Counted from the first letter of the stretch, positions 1 through 5,948 are shown. The stretch is 6,344 nt of DNA from an uncultured Dechloromonas sp. (GCA_937996725.1 CALKUR010000078.1:1-6344), one strand, 5' to 3'. Made by a program: numbers and translations. The notes: generated from the letters alone by a model not told the origin.

Positions 1-528
1 TGACTGCGTGAATGGCAGATAGCCCATCTCATCCAGAATCACCAGATCCACGTACATGAGCTTGTGAGCCAGTTGTCCCGCTTTGCCCTGAGACTTTTCC
101 AGCTCCAGCGCGTTGACCAGTTCGACCGTTGAGAAGAACCGGACGCGTTTGCCATGAACCCGGATGGCTTCAATACCAATGCTGGTTGCCAGGTGCGTCT
201 TGCCAGTTCCCGGACCTCCAACGAAGACCACGTTGTGCGCTGATTCGATGAACTTCATCTTGTGCAGATCTCGCACCAGCGCCTCATCAACCTGAGCCTC
301 ATCAAAGGTAAAGCCTGTCAAATCTCGATGTGCAGGGAATCTGGCTGCACGCATCTGATAAGCCATCGAGCGTACGTCCCGATACGCACTCTCTGCCTTG
401 AGCAACTGGTGCATCAATGTCTCATGGTCGAGAGACTTCATGCGCGCAGTACCCAGCACTTCAGGCCATGCTCCAGCCATTCCATGCAAACTTAACCCTT
501 TAAGAGCTGCAACAACGTCATTCGACAT
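1..528 (-). CDS. istB: IS21-family IstB helper ATPase (3' end outside window)
   Basis: AAA+ ATPase that assists the IstA transposase of IS21-family elements in target selection and integration. The visible 176 residues start at ATG 528. They hold a helical N-terminal region, then the Walker A motif GGPGTGKT at about residues 104-111 and the Walker B segment LVILDE at about residues 162-167, followed by MGYLPF, a typical IstB signature. The frame stays open to position 1. Family members are about 250 residues, so roughly 70-80 C-terminal residues lie outside. The start is supported by a strong AGGGAGG ribosome-binding site 5 bases upstream. The ATG lies inside the end of istA, with an 11-base overlap (ATGTCGAATGA), which suggests translational coupling. 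No damage is visible in this part. Confidence 0.95.
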   Translation of the reverse strand, partial: MSNDVVAALKGLSLHGMAGAWPEVLGTARMKSLDHETLMHQLLKAESAYRDVRSMAYQMRAARFPAHRDLTGFTFDEAQVDEALVRDLHKMKFIESAHNVVFVGGPGTGKTHLATSIGIEAIRVHGKRVRFFSTVELVNALELEKSQGKAGQLAHKLMYVDLVILDEMGYLPFTQS

Positions 529-2035
529 GATCGCCTCCCTTGTTCAGACGCAAAGTGTCGTAGCGATGGACATCCGGCTGTGATGGCTCAATCAGCTCAA
601 TGACCATCGGCAGTTCTTGAACCTGCTTGGCCGGTTCTTGTAAGCGGGACAGGATGTTAAGAACATGGTCTGCACTCACTCGCCCCCCTTGTAAAGCCAA
701 TTCCACTGCAACTAGAACTGGCTCTAGCCCATGCAAAGTAACGGCACTGAGTACTTTGGCCATGACGCGATCACCGCCCAGGTTCTTCAAAAGCTGACGC
801 TGTAGCTCCAACAAAGGCTCTGGCATCGCCTTGAAGGGAGCTCCGTTGCGTAGTGCACCGGGCTTTCTTTCTATCAAGCTGATGTAATGCGTCCAGTCGT
901 AAATTGTCTGGTCACGCTCAAAACTTCTTTTGAGCGTCACACACTCCCCATCGGCTGCGACCACCAGCAAATGTGCCGGATAGGCTCGCAGACTGACCGT
1001 GCTGTTTATCCATTCGCAGGGAACACTGTAGCGGTTGCGCTGGTAATGAATCAAAGACGTCGGCGAGACCAATACTGGTTGTTCGATATACCCGTTGAAC
1101 GGTGTCGGGCAAGGCATCAATCGTACTTGTTCGTCTTGCCAAACATCGGCTACGGTCAATTCTGGCCACTCTGGGTGCTTCGTTTCTTGCCATGTCTTCA
1201 GGCAGGCCTGCCGTACCCATACGTTCAACTCATCCAGATTAGCCCAGCGGCGTTCACTGGCTTCGCGCCAAATACCTCGACGTCGGTCCTGAACGTTCTT
1301 CTCAACAATGCCTTTCTCCCACCCCGCCGCCCTGTTGCAAAACTCCGCCTCGAACAGATAGTGGCCTGTCATCGACTCAAAGCGAGCATTGACGCTGCGC
1401 TGCTTGCCAGCCCCAACCTTATCGACGGCAGTCTTCATGTTGTCATAGATGCCTCGCTTTGGAATCCCTCCAAAGACCTCGAAGGCTCGTGCATGAGCGT
1501 CAAACAGCATTTCATGTGACTGGGTGTAGTACGCCACCATCACAAATGCCCGACTGGCCGCGAGCTTGACGTGTGCAACTTCCAGCCTCCTGCGTAGGCC
1601 CTCGACAAAAGCATACTCACAACTCCAGTCAAACTGGAATGCCTCCCCAAGCTCGTAGCTCATCGGGACAAATCCAGCATGTCTAGGTTTGTTGCGCTCG
1701 TCTTGCCAGTGCTTACAAAATTCGTACACCGGCCCTCGTGAGCCGCCATAGCCCAATGCTCGGATCGCCTCGAACAATGCCTTGGTCGTTCGCCGCTCAC
1801 GTTTGCCTCGGTGGCTATCGGCCTTGAGCCAGTTGATCAACTGCTCTTTGTACGGATCAAGAATGGACTCAACAGGCACCCGTTTGGGGTACTTGGGCTC
1901 GACCATCTCATCCATGGCCAGCCAACGAGCCGCTGTATTTCGAGCAATTCCAAGCTTCTTGGATGCCTCGCGCACCGATAGCCCGTCTCGACGGACCATG
2001 CGGCGCAATTTACTCAGTGTTCCCACGTTAATCAC
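518..2035 (-). CDS. istA: IS21-family IstA transposase
   Basis: DDE transposase of an IS21-family element, about 505 residues, the normal length for IstA. An N-terminal helix-turn-helix (about residues 19-40, LSVREASKKLGIARNT) probably binds the terminal repeats. The integrase core follows, with catalytic candidates D136 (FQFDWS), D198 (GIYDNMK) and a glutamate in the EKGIVE block (E240 or E245). The frame can be extended upstream to 2089 using TTG, but GTG at 2035 is preferred because it lies just behind purine-rich GGAG sequences. The second GTG at 2028-2026 is equally credible and has its own AGGAG 8 bases upstream. The second IS21 element in this window starts the same way. The stop overlaps istB. 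No frameshift or internal stop is seen, so together with istB this could be an active element. Confidence 0.95.
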   Translation of the reverse strand: MINVGTLSKLRRMVRRDGLSVREASKKLGIARNTAARWLAMDEMVEPKYPKRVPVESILDPYKEQLINWLKADSHRGKRERRTTKALFEAIRALGYGGSRGPVYEFCKHWQDERNKPRHAGFVPMSYELGEAFQFDWSCEYAFVEGLRRRLEVAHVKLAASRAFVMVAYYTQSHEMLFDAHARAFEVFGGIPKRGIYDNMKTAVDKVGAGKQRSVNARFESMTGHYLFEAEFCNRAAGWEKGIVEKNVQDRRRGIWREASERRWANLDELNVWVRQACLKTWQETKHPEWPELTVADVWQDEQVRLMPCPTPFNGYIEQPVLVSPTSLIHYQRNRYSVPCEWINSTVSLRAYPAHLLVVAADGECVTLKRSFERDQTIYDWTHYISLIERKPGALRNGAPFKAMPEPLLELQRQLLKNLGGDRVMAKVLSAVTLHGLEPVLVAVELALQGGRVSADHVLNILSRLQEPAKQVQELPMVIELIEPSQPDVHRYDTLRLNKGGDHVE

Positions 2036-2045
2036 TCCTGCACGC

Positions 2046-2068
2046 TCCTGCCCAAAAAATAAGCAGGA
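2046..2068 (-). promoter_or_regulatory. Leader hairpin in front of istA (intact element)
   Basis: On the minus strand TCCTGC (2068-2063) pairs perfectly with GCAGGA (2051-2046). Possible T-G pairs extend the stem, and the loop is T-rich. The right arm plus the next base forms GCAGGAG, a Shine-Dalgarno-like sequence 10 bases before GTG 2035, so folding would mask it. A second AGGAG just downstream stays free. The same hairpin, also 23 bases long and also 10 bases from GTG, precedes istA of the other IS21 element in this window. Control of transposase translation is my inference; the structure itself is read directly. Confidence 0.5.
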
Positions 2069-2141
2069 TATGCGGTTAACGTGGCTCAAATTTCGTCGTG
2101 AATTCGCCTCAGATTGGCTCAGTTTTCAAAATGAATCAACA

Positions 2142-2369
2142 CGCTGTCCACAAGTAGCCGAACTGAGTGTCCAGCAGCGACCGAAATACGCAGATACTGT
2201 CGCTATGAGATCAAAGCGATCCAGTTCTATCGCCAACCCACCGGCTCACGCGCTGCTGCAGGAAGCACCACTACGCGGCCTTATCGCGGCCAGGGTACCC
2301 ACTGGCATCACGGCCCTGGGTAGAAAAGGACACTTTGTCGTCGAAATTCGCTTCGGCGACGGCTTGGCT
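2142..2369. other. Unassigned sequence between two head-to-head IS21 ends
   Basis: These 228 bases separate the left end of the minus-strand IS21 element from the left end of the plus-strand one. I recognise no gene. Open stretches exist in several frames but show no familiar motif, ribosome-binding site or family signature. It is probably a scrap of the original target DNA or of an older element. Confidence 0.5.
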
Positions 2370-2443
2370 TGTTGGCTTCCGTTGAAAACTGACCCACTTA
2401 GAGCTGCAATTTCCATTTAAAGCTGACCCACGTAAGAACCCTA

Positions 2444-2466
2444 TCCTGCTGCTTTTAGTAGCAGGA
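2444..2466 (+). promoter_or_regulatory. Leader hairpin in front of the istA remnant
   Basis: TCCTGCT (2444-2450) pairs with AGCAGGA (2460-2466). A G-T and a C-G pair extend the stem to nine pairs around a TTTTA loop. It ends 10 bases before GTG 2477. The right arm contributes AGGA to the Shine-Dalgarno-like AGGAG at 2463-2467. The other IS21 element has an equivalent hairpin at the same distance from its GTG. Confidence 0.5.
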
Positions 2467-2476
2467 GATTTCAGGA

Positions 2477-2758
2477 GTGATAGACGTGGCGACTTTAAGT
2501 GTCATAAGACGCTGGGCATTGCGCGAGCAGATGTCCATCCGCGAGATCTCCAGGCGCACAGGCCTGGCTCGCAATACCGTTAAGAAGTACCTGCGGGCGG
2601 GCGACGAAGAGCCCCGCTATGCCAAGCGGGCGAGCACCAGCAAGCTCGATCCATACGCTGACAAGCTTTCGACTTGGCTCTTGATCGAGGCAACAAAGTC
2701 GCGGAAACAGCGGCGCACTTTGCTGCAGCTCCACACATTCAGCAGGCCCCAAGTCTGA
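2477..2758 (+). pseudogene. istA: Truncated IS21-family IstA N-terminus
   Basis: Remnant of an IstA transposase, 93 codons from GTG 2477 to a TGA at 2756-2758. Residues 1 to about 86 are IstA-like: a helix-turn-helix with MSIREISRRTGLARNTVKKY at about residues 19-38, then SKLDPYADKLSTWL and a basic KSRKQRRT stretch. After QLH (about 2734) the family sequence stops and a short unrelated tail (TFSRPQV) runs to the stop, marking the deletion junction. A full IstA is about 500 residues, so the whole DDE core is missing and the product cannot catalyse transposition. If made, it could still bind the element ends and interfere with an intact IstA; that is speculative. GTG 2486 with AGGAG 8 bases upstream is an alternative start. 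Confidence 0.85.
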
Positions 2759-2866
2759 AAAGGAGAAAACGAAGCACTTATCCACAACGTGAGCTGCTTT
2801 GCTCACACAAGCGGGTGGGTCAGCATTCGATGGAAATCTCGGGTCAGAGATCAGTGGAACTCAACA

Positions 2867-2976
2867 CCTCGATGCGTTTGCGCGTTGCTATCGGGCAGTC
2901 GCCGGTTGTCAAGATCATCCGCCAGCACAGCGCCAAGCTGGGCTTCGCACGATCGGTCGTGCGTCAGAGCCTGCAT
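2867..2976 (-). pseudogene. Remnant of an IstA C-terminal region
   Basis: The minus strand from 2976 downward reads MQALTHDRSCEAQLGAVLAD and then DLDNRRLPDSNAQ. It resembles the C-terminal part of one IstA subgroup, where a stretch of the type ALAHDRACEAEL...LPDL occurs. It has no start or stop of its own, and the left side ends where the deleted IS21 element begins at 2866. It is therefore a fragment of a third IS21-type element that sits between that insertion and the GntR gene. The assignment rests on family memory of a short segment and needs a search to confirm. Confidence 0.5.
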
Positions 2977-2990
2977 GCCACCAAACGGAG

Positions 2991-3647
2991 CTACAGGACG
3001 GTGGCGCGCGTAAAGCCTTCGAGATGGTCAATCAGGCGATCAAGCGCTTCCCCGGCATGCTTGATGTCGCCTTTGCCAATCGCCAGCGCGACGGCAGCGT
3101 GCAGGCGAGCCATTTCTGGCATGTCGGCCGTTTGCTTGTAGTGCAGGTACCAGAATCGCCGCGACAACCCGTGCAGCATGCGCATCGCACCTTCCGCGAA
3201 TTCGTTGCTTGCCGCACTGAGGCACAGTTCATTGAACTCGCGGTCGGCACGTACGAAAGCCACATCGTCGCTCCGCGCAGCGTACTTCGTGAACTCGTCG
3301 GCGAGACGCCGGAAGGATTGGCGCTCCGAATCGCTGGCCCGCTTGGCGGCGCTGCGGCAGATCAAGCGCTCGATCTCGCGCCTTGTCTCCAGGAGCTTGA
3401 GCTGCTTATTGACGTTCATCTCCGATACTAGGAGCCCGCGTTGCGGCATTACGAGGATGAGGTGCTCGCGCGCCAAGCGCTGGATAGCCTCCCTAATGGG
3501 CGTGCGGCCGATACCGGTCATCTCGCTTAGCGCTTGCTCGGAGAGGGATGTGCCGGGCCGGATGCGCAAGGTAACGATGGCCTCCTCAATCATTTGATAG
3601 GCGAGATCGGTGAGTTTGGCCTTTGGCTCATTGAGTCGGGTAGCCAT
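2991..3647 (-). CDS. GntR-family (FCD) transcriptional regulator
   Basis: DNA-binding regulator of 218 residues, a normal length for the FadR/FCD branch of GntR proteins. Residues 10-77 form the winged helix-turn-helix, including SLSEQALSEM and the recognition helix GIGRTPIREAIQRLAR. Residues about 85-213 form the helical FCD ligand-binding domain. This domain usually holds a metal with a D-x3-H pair and further histidines. Here the pair reads D135-x3-N139, while candidate histidines H159, H169, H183 and H208 remain. Start ATG 3647 has GAGGAG almost directly upstream, a slightly short spacing; a GTG in the same frame at 3758 would add 37 residues unlike the family. The gene is intact but has IS debris downstream and a sulfatase fragment divergently upstream. 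FCD regulators often control an adjacent catabolic or transport operon; the target here is unknown. Confidence 0.92.
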   Translation of the reverse strand: MATRLNEPKAKLTDLAYQMIEEAIVTLRIRPGTSLSEQALSEMTGIGRTPIREAIQRLAREHLILVMPQRGLLVSEMNVNKQLKLLETRREIERLICRSAAKRASDSERQSFRRLADEFTKYAARSDDVAFVRADREFNELCLSAASNEFAEGAMRMLHGLSRRFWYLHYKQTADMPEMARLHAAVALAIGKGDIKHAGEALDRLIDHLEGFTRATVL

Positions 3648-3848
3648 GCTCCTCGGTGCCGCGCCACTCGTTTGCGAGGCACCCCTGCTTCCACTTCGCC
3701 TAATGACCACGTGAAGGTACTCCGAAAGTTTACACCACAGACAATATGGCACTGTCACACATTATGCAATGCAATTAACCGACAAGTAAAATGTAACATA
3801 TATATGCATATGTAGCTGCGATTGATCGGACCAAATCGTGGGTACACG
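3648..3848. promoter_or_regulatory. Divergent intergenic region with candidate operator
   Basis: About 200 bases between the GntR start and the sulfatase fragment. The part from about 3720 to 3815 is much more AT-rich than its surroundings, as expected for promoters. It contains the inverted repeat ACATAT-N6-ATATGT at 3796-3813 and a TGCAATGCA element at about 3764-3772. Either could be a GntR-type operator for autoregulation or divergent control. No clear -35/-10 pair could be chosen with confidence. Confidence 0.4.
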
Positions 3849-4009
3849 ATGTCGCCCGAGGTGCCCTCGTTGTTGAAGAAGGCCGGCAAGCCTTTCCTGC
3901 TCAGCCTGCACTACACCGCTCCGCACTGGCCCTGGGAATGCGCGACGATGCGCACGTGGCTTCCGCGCTGGCGAAGAACCAGTTCCACCTCCGCCGTATT
4001 GGCGCTTGA
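3849..4009 (+). pseudogene. Sulfatase fragment, frameshifted
   Basis: A short internal piece of an alkaline-phosphatase-superfamily sulfatase, an enzyme that hydrolyses sulfate esters. The frame at 3849-3937 reads KPFLLSLHYTAPHWPWE, a highly typical sulfatase segment; the histidine in APHWP corresponds to an active-site position in this family. After WE the likely continuation MRDDAHVASALAKNQFHL lies in another frame (from 3938), which fits loss of one A in GGGAATG. Reading stops at TGA 4007. The N-terminal C-x-P-S-R motif that becomes formylglycine and all of the C-terminal half are missing: about 50 residues remain of the usual 450-550. It is not functional. It may be what is left of a catabolic gene once controlled by the neighbouring GntR regulator. 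Confidence 0.7.
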
Positions 4010-4116
4010 ACCACCGAGGCCAGCGCGCACCTCCCCATCAGGAGCAGTTCTGACACTCAGGTAAACCCTTGATACGGCCGAATTGAACCCGCTTGAGCAG
4101 CCCTTTGACACACCGC
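4010..4116. other. Unassigned junction sequence
   Basis: About 107 bases between the sulfatase remnant and the OrfA remnant. Nothing recognisable was found on either strand. Confidence 0.4.
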
Positions 4117-4206
4117 TTGGCGGCACACATCGGCCACAGGCGTGCACGGATCAGCCAACCGCAGCGCGTACGCGATCTGTTCCCCGGAAAATCTTGAACT
4201 TTTCCT
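4117..4206 (-). pseudogene. IS3-family OrfA N-terminal fragment
   Basis: The minus strand from 4206 reads RKSSRFSGEQIAYALRLAD and then TPVADVCRQ, the characteristic beginning of IS3-family OrfA helix-turn-helix proteins. The start codon is not visible and homology stops after VCRQ; the frame continues without family resemblance to a TGA at 4057-4059. Only about 30 of roughly 90 residues remain. It abuts the IstB fragment on its right. Confidence 0.7.
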
Positions 4207-4214
4207 TGTGCCAC

Positions 4215-4335
4215 TTCGGGCTTGCCGGGTGTGATGGCGATGCGTGGGGCGATCTCCTTCAGTCGGTAGCTTTTGCCTTCGAACTCCAGCATCGCGCATC
4301 GGTGCATGAGCCGGTCGAGGATGGCCGAACGCCAA
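4215..4335 (-). pseudogene. IS21-family IstB C-terminal fragment
   Basis: The minus strand from about 4331 reads SAILDRLMHRCAMLEFEGKS and then YRLKEIAPRIA, the typical end of an IstB ATPase (an AILDRL helix followed by a strand and SYRL). Walker motifs and everything N-terminal are absent. It is cut on its 5' side by the IS110 fragment and on its 3' side by the OrfA fragment. It is not the missing end of the istB at position 1, which lies on a separate intact element. Confidence 0.7.
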
Positions 4336-4339
4336 GCGC

Positions 4340-4714
4340 TTCCCATCATGGCTGTCGCTTGCCCCGGGCTGCAAGATCAGCGGCGGCAAGGTTCTCTCGG
4401 CGCACACCCGCAAGACCGCCAACCGGATCACGTGGATACTGCGGATGGCGGCTGTCACGGTCGGCAAAACAGATACCGCTCTTGGGGCCTTCTACCGCAG
4501 GCTGGGGGCGAGAATCGGCAAGGCCAAGGCGGTCACCGCCACCGCGCGCAAGATTGTCGTTCTGCTCTACGACGTAATGCGCTTCGTTATGAAATACGTC
4601 GATCCCGGCGCGAACTTCTACGAGGCGTGCTATCGGGAGCGGGTGGTCAAGCAACTGCATCGACGTGCTGCAAGGTTCGGTTTCACACTTCAACCGACCG
4701 AGGCCGTTTCTTAG
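4340..4714 (+). pseudogene. IS110-family transposase, C-terminal part only
   Basis: Truncated IS110-family transposase. The frame opens at the junction near 4340 and reads SWLSLAPGCKISGGKVLSAH, the hallmark of the C-terminal Transposase_20 domain, which carries the serine needed for recombination; the serine of ISGGK is a candidate. It continues through RKTANRITWILRMAA and the helical tail to TAG 4712-4714, about 124 residues ending GFTLQPTEAVS. The N-terminal DEDD RuvC-like domain (about 200 residues) is missing, so the enzyme is dead. No noncoding flank that could encode an IS110 bridge RNA remains on either side. An internal ATG at 4445 could start a 89-residue product, but that is unlikely to matter. 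Confidence 0.88.
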
Positions 4715-4753
4715 GAAGTCTCGGCGATCTTCAGCAGGAGAGAGGACGAGTGA
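4715..4753 (+). pseudogene. Possible last codons of IS3 OrfA
   Basis: The frame ending in TGA 4751-4753 reads EVSAIFSRREDE, an acidic tail of the kind that ends IS3-family OrfA. It overlaps the GTG of orfB in the arrangement GTGA, as expected for an orfA/orfB pair. The upstream part of orfA is replaced by the IS110 fragment. The match is short and tentative. Confidence 0.35.
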
Positions 4754-5842
4754 TCGGCCTCGAAGATCGCCAAGCTCTGGCCCAAGACATCGACACGGCC
4801 CATGCCGCAAGAGCGCGGCTGCAGCCGGCCTGCGAAGTCGCGCGCATTGACGTGCGCACCCTGCAGCGCTGGAAGGCCCGCTCGGGCCTTCCAGCGGGCG
4901 ATGACAGACCCAGCGCCGTGCGCCCGATGCTCAGCCATGCCCTGAGTGCGGCCGAACGCTCGGCGCTGCCGACGGTTGCCAACGAGCCGCACTTTGCTTG
5001 CGCGCCACCGGCGCGCATCGTGCCCATGCTGGCCGACGAGGGCGTGTACCTGGGCAGCGAGTCCAGCATGGCGCGCGTGCTCAAGGCCGCCGGGCAGCGC
5101 AAGCGCCGAGGACGTGCCAAGGCACCCAGGGCAACAAAGCCGCCCACCACCCACATCGCCACCGCCTCAGGCCAGGTCTGGTGCTGGGACATGACCTACC
5201 TGCCCGCCAGGGTGATGGGCCGCTGGTTCCACCTGAACCTGATCCTTGCCCTGTACAGCCGGAAGATCGTGGGTGCCGAGGTGCACGACAGCGATGACTC
5301 CGACCACGCCGTGCACCTGGTGCGCCGCACCGCGCTGGCTGAGGGCATCGCGGCGATGACACCGAAGCCCGTGCTGCATGGCGACAACGGCTCCACGAGC
5401 AAGGCCACCACGGTGTTGACCATGCTCAACTGGCAGGGCATCAAGCCCTCCTACTCGCGGCCTCGTGTCAGCGATGACAACGCGTTTGCAGAGTCGTTGT
5501 TCCGCACGGCCAAATACCGCCAGGAGTTCCAGGCGCAGGGCTTTGAGACACTGGACGATGCCCGCGCCTGGGCCGCTGGGTTCGTGCGTTGGTATAACGT
5601 CGAGCACCGCCACAGCGGCATCCGCTATGTGAGCCCGCAGCAGCGCCACACCCCCGGCAGATCAAGCCATCTTGGCGGCACGGCACACGCTGTATCTCCA
5701 GGCCCAAGAGCGCCACCCGGCGCGCTGGTCGGGCGCCACCAGAGACTGGTCGCACATCGACGGGGTGATCCTCAATCCGGAACGAGACGAGATGGTCAAA
5801 ATGGCTGCCTGCGTTCCACATACTGAGCTCAAGGCTGCGTGA
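4750..5842 (+). pseudogene. IS3-family OrfB transposase with late frameshift
   Basis: DDE transposase (OrfB) of an IS3-family element, numbered from GTG 4750. An N-terminal helix-turn-helix-like part (LQPACEVARIDVRTLQRWK) is followed by the integrase core: D147 (CWDMTYLP), D212 (LHGDNGS) and E248 (NAFAESLF), with the classic 35-residue spacing between the last two. After QQRHT the frame goes wrong and reads unrelated sequence to a stop at 5824-5826. The expected C-terminus (DQAILAARHTLYLQAQERHP and on to ERDEMVK) lies in the next frame from 5657 to TGA 5840. One extra C in the CCCCC run at 5651-5655 explains this. Corrected, the protein would be 363 residues. The usual LDLYSR motif reads LALYSR (A167). 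OrfA is nearly all missing, so the element is inactive. Confidence 0.9.
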
Positions 5843-5872
5843 CTCAGGCGACAACTACCTTGACGCGCGCCG
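5843..5872 (+). repeat. Probable right end of the IS3-family element
   Basis: Directly after the orfB stop, CAGGCGACAACTACCTTGAC resembles the terminal inverted repeat of this kind of IS3 element. The matching left end is not present in the window because the element is 5'-truncated. The exact end, near 5870, cannot be fixed because it runs straight into the IS630-type fragment. Confidence 0.45.
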
Positions 5873-5948
5873 GGCCGCGCCTCAAGGCCGTGAGTTGTTC
5901 GCGCTGCGCATCGTTGAGCACCAGTTCCGTCTTGGGTCTTCCTCTCAT
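5870..5948 (-). pseudogene. IS630-type transposase N-terminal fragment
   Basis: ATG 5948 on the minus strand starts MRGRPKTELVLNDAQREQLT, a characteristic beginning of IS630-family transposases, followed by ALRR. Family members then continue with an RKTAQAL-like helix; here the frame instead crosses into the IS3 end (GPARVKVVVA) and stops at 5844. AGAGG overlaps the start but no well-spaced ribosome-binding site is evident. About 26 of roughly 340 residues remain and the DDE domain is gone. Confidence 0.75.

Larger units (their letters stand above)
1..2141 (-). mobile_element. IS21-family insertion sequence, left end to beyond window
   Basis: The element holds istA and istB and reads leftwards. 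Its left end is placed at 2141, where the minus strand begins TGTTGATTCATTTTGAAAAC. IS21-family ends start with TG and carry multiple short repeats. Two repeat copies are visible here: GAAAACTGAGCC (about 2116-2128) and GAAATTTGAGCC (about 2083-2094). The right end lies before position 1, so neither full length nor target duplication can be read. The end is supported by comparison with the second IS21 element at 2370, which matches it at 19 of the first 26 bases. Confidence 0.85.
2370..2866 (+). mobile_element. Internally deleted IS21-family element with both ends
   Basis: A 497-base derivative of an IS21-family element. The left end begins TGTTGGCTTCCGTTGAAAAC at 2370 and has two repeat units, GAAAACTGACCCAC (2384-2397) and AAAGCTGACCCACG (2419-2432). 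The right end has the same units inverted, GTGGGTCAGCATTCGATGG (2815-2833) and GGGTCAGAGATCAGTGG (2841-2857), and finishes CTCAACA at 2866. Between them only the istA start (2477 to about 2735) survives; the rest of istA and recognisable istB are gone. I see no matching direct repeat in the flanks (GGCTTGGCT on the left, CCTCGATGC on the right), so the target duplication has decayed, an end is slightly misplaced, or recombination changed one side. Confidence 0.75.

Noticed and set aside
887..1519. 210-codon open frame on the plus strand
   Set aside because: It lies wholly opposite istA, has no family resemblance and no convincing ribosome-binding site; it is a shadow of the transposase gene.
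1782..2420. 212-codon open frame on the plus strand
   Set aside because: It crosses the start of istA, an IS end and unassigned sequence without any recognisable motif; a chance frame in GC-rich DNA.
2361..2875. Target-site duplication around the deleted IS21 element
   Set aside because: The bases on the two sides do not match over 4-8 positions, so none is claimed.
3911..4147. Minus-strand frame reading YLSVRTAPDGEVRAGLGG
   Set aside because: It overlaps the sulfatase remnant and a junction region, matches no family I know, and has no plausible start signal.
4273..4749. Extended N-terminus for the IS3 OrfB frame, back to 4273
   Set aside because: This part is out of frame with the IS110 fragment it overlaps and reads as low-complexity non-homologous protein; OrfB similarity begins at the GTG at 4750.
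4340..4750. IS110 bridge RNA
   Set aside because: The noncoding ends that would encode it are missing on both sides of the truncated gene.
5858..5887. Rho-independent terminator
   Set aside because: The stem is GC-rich but no T run follows on either strand.
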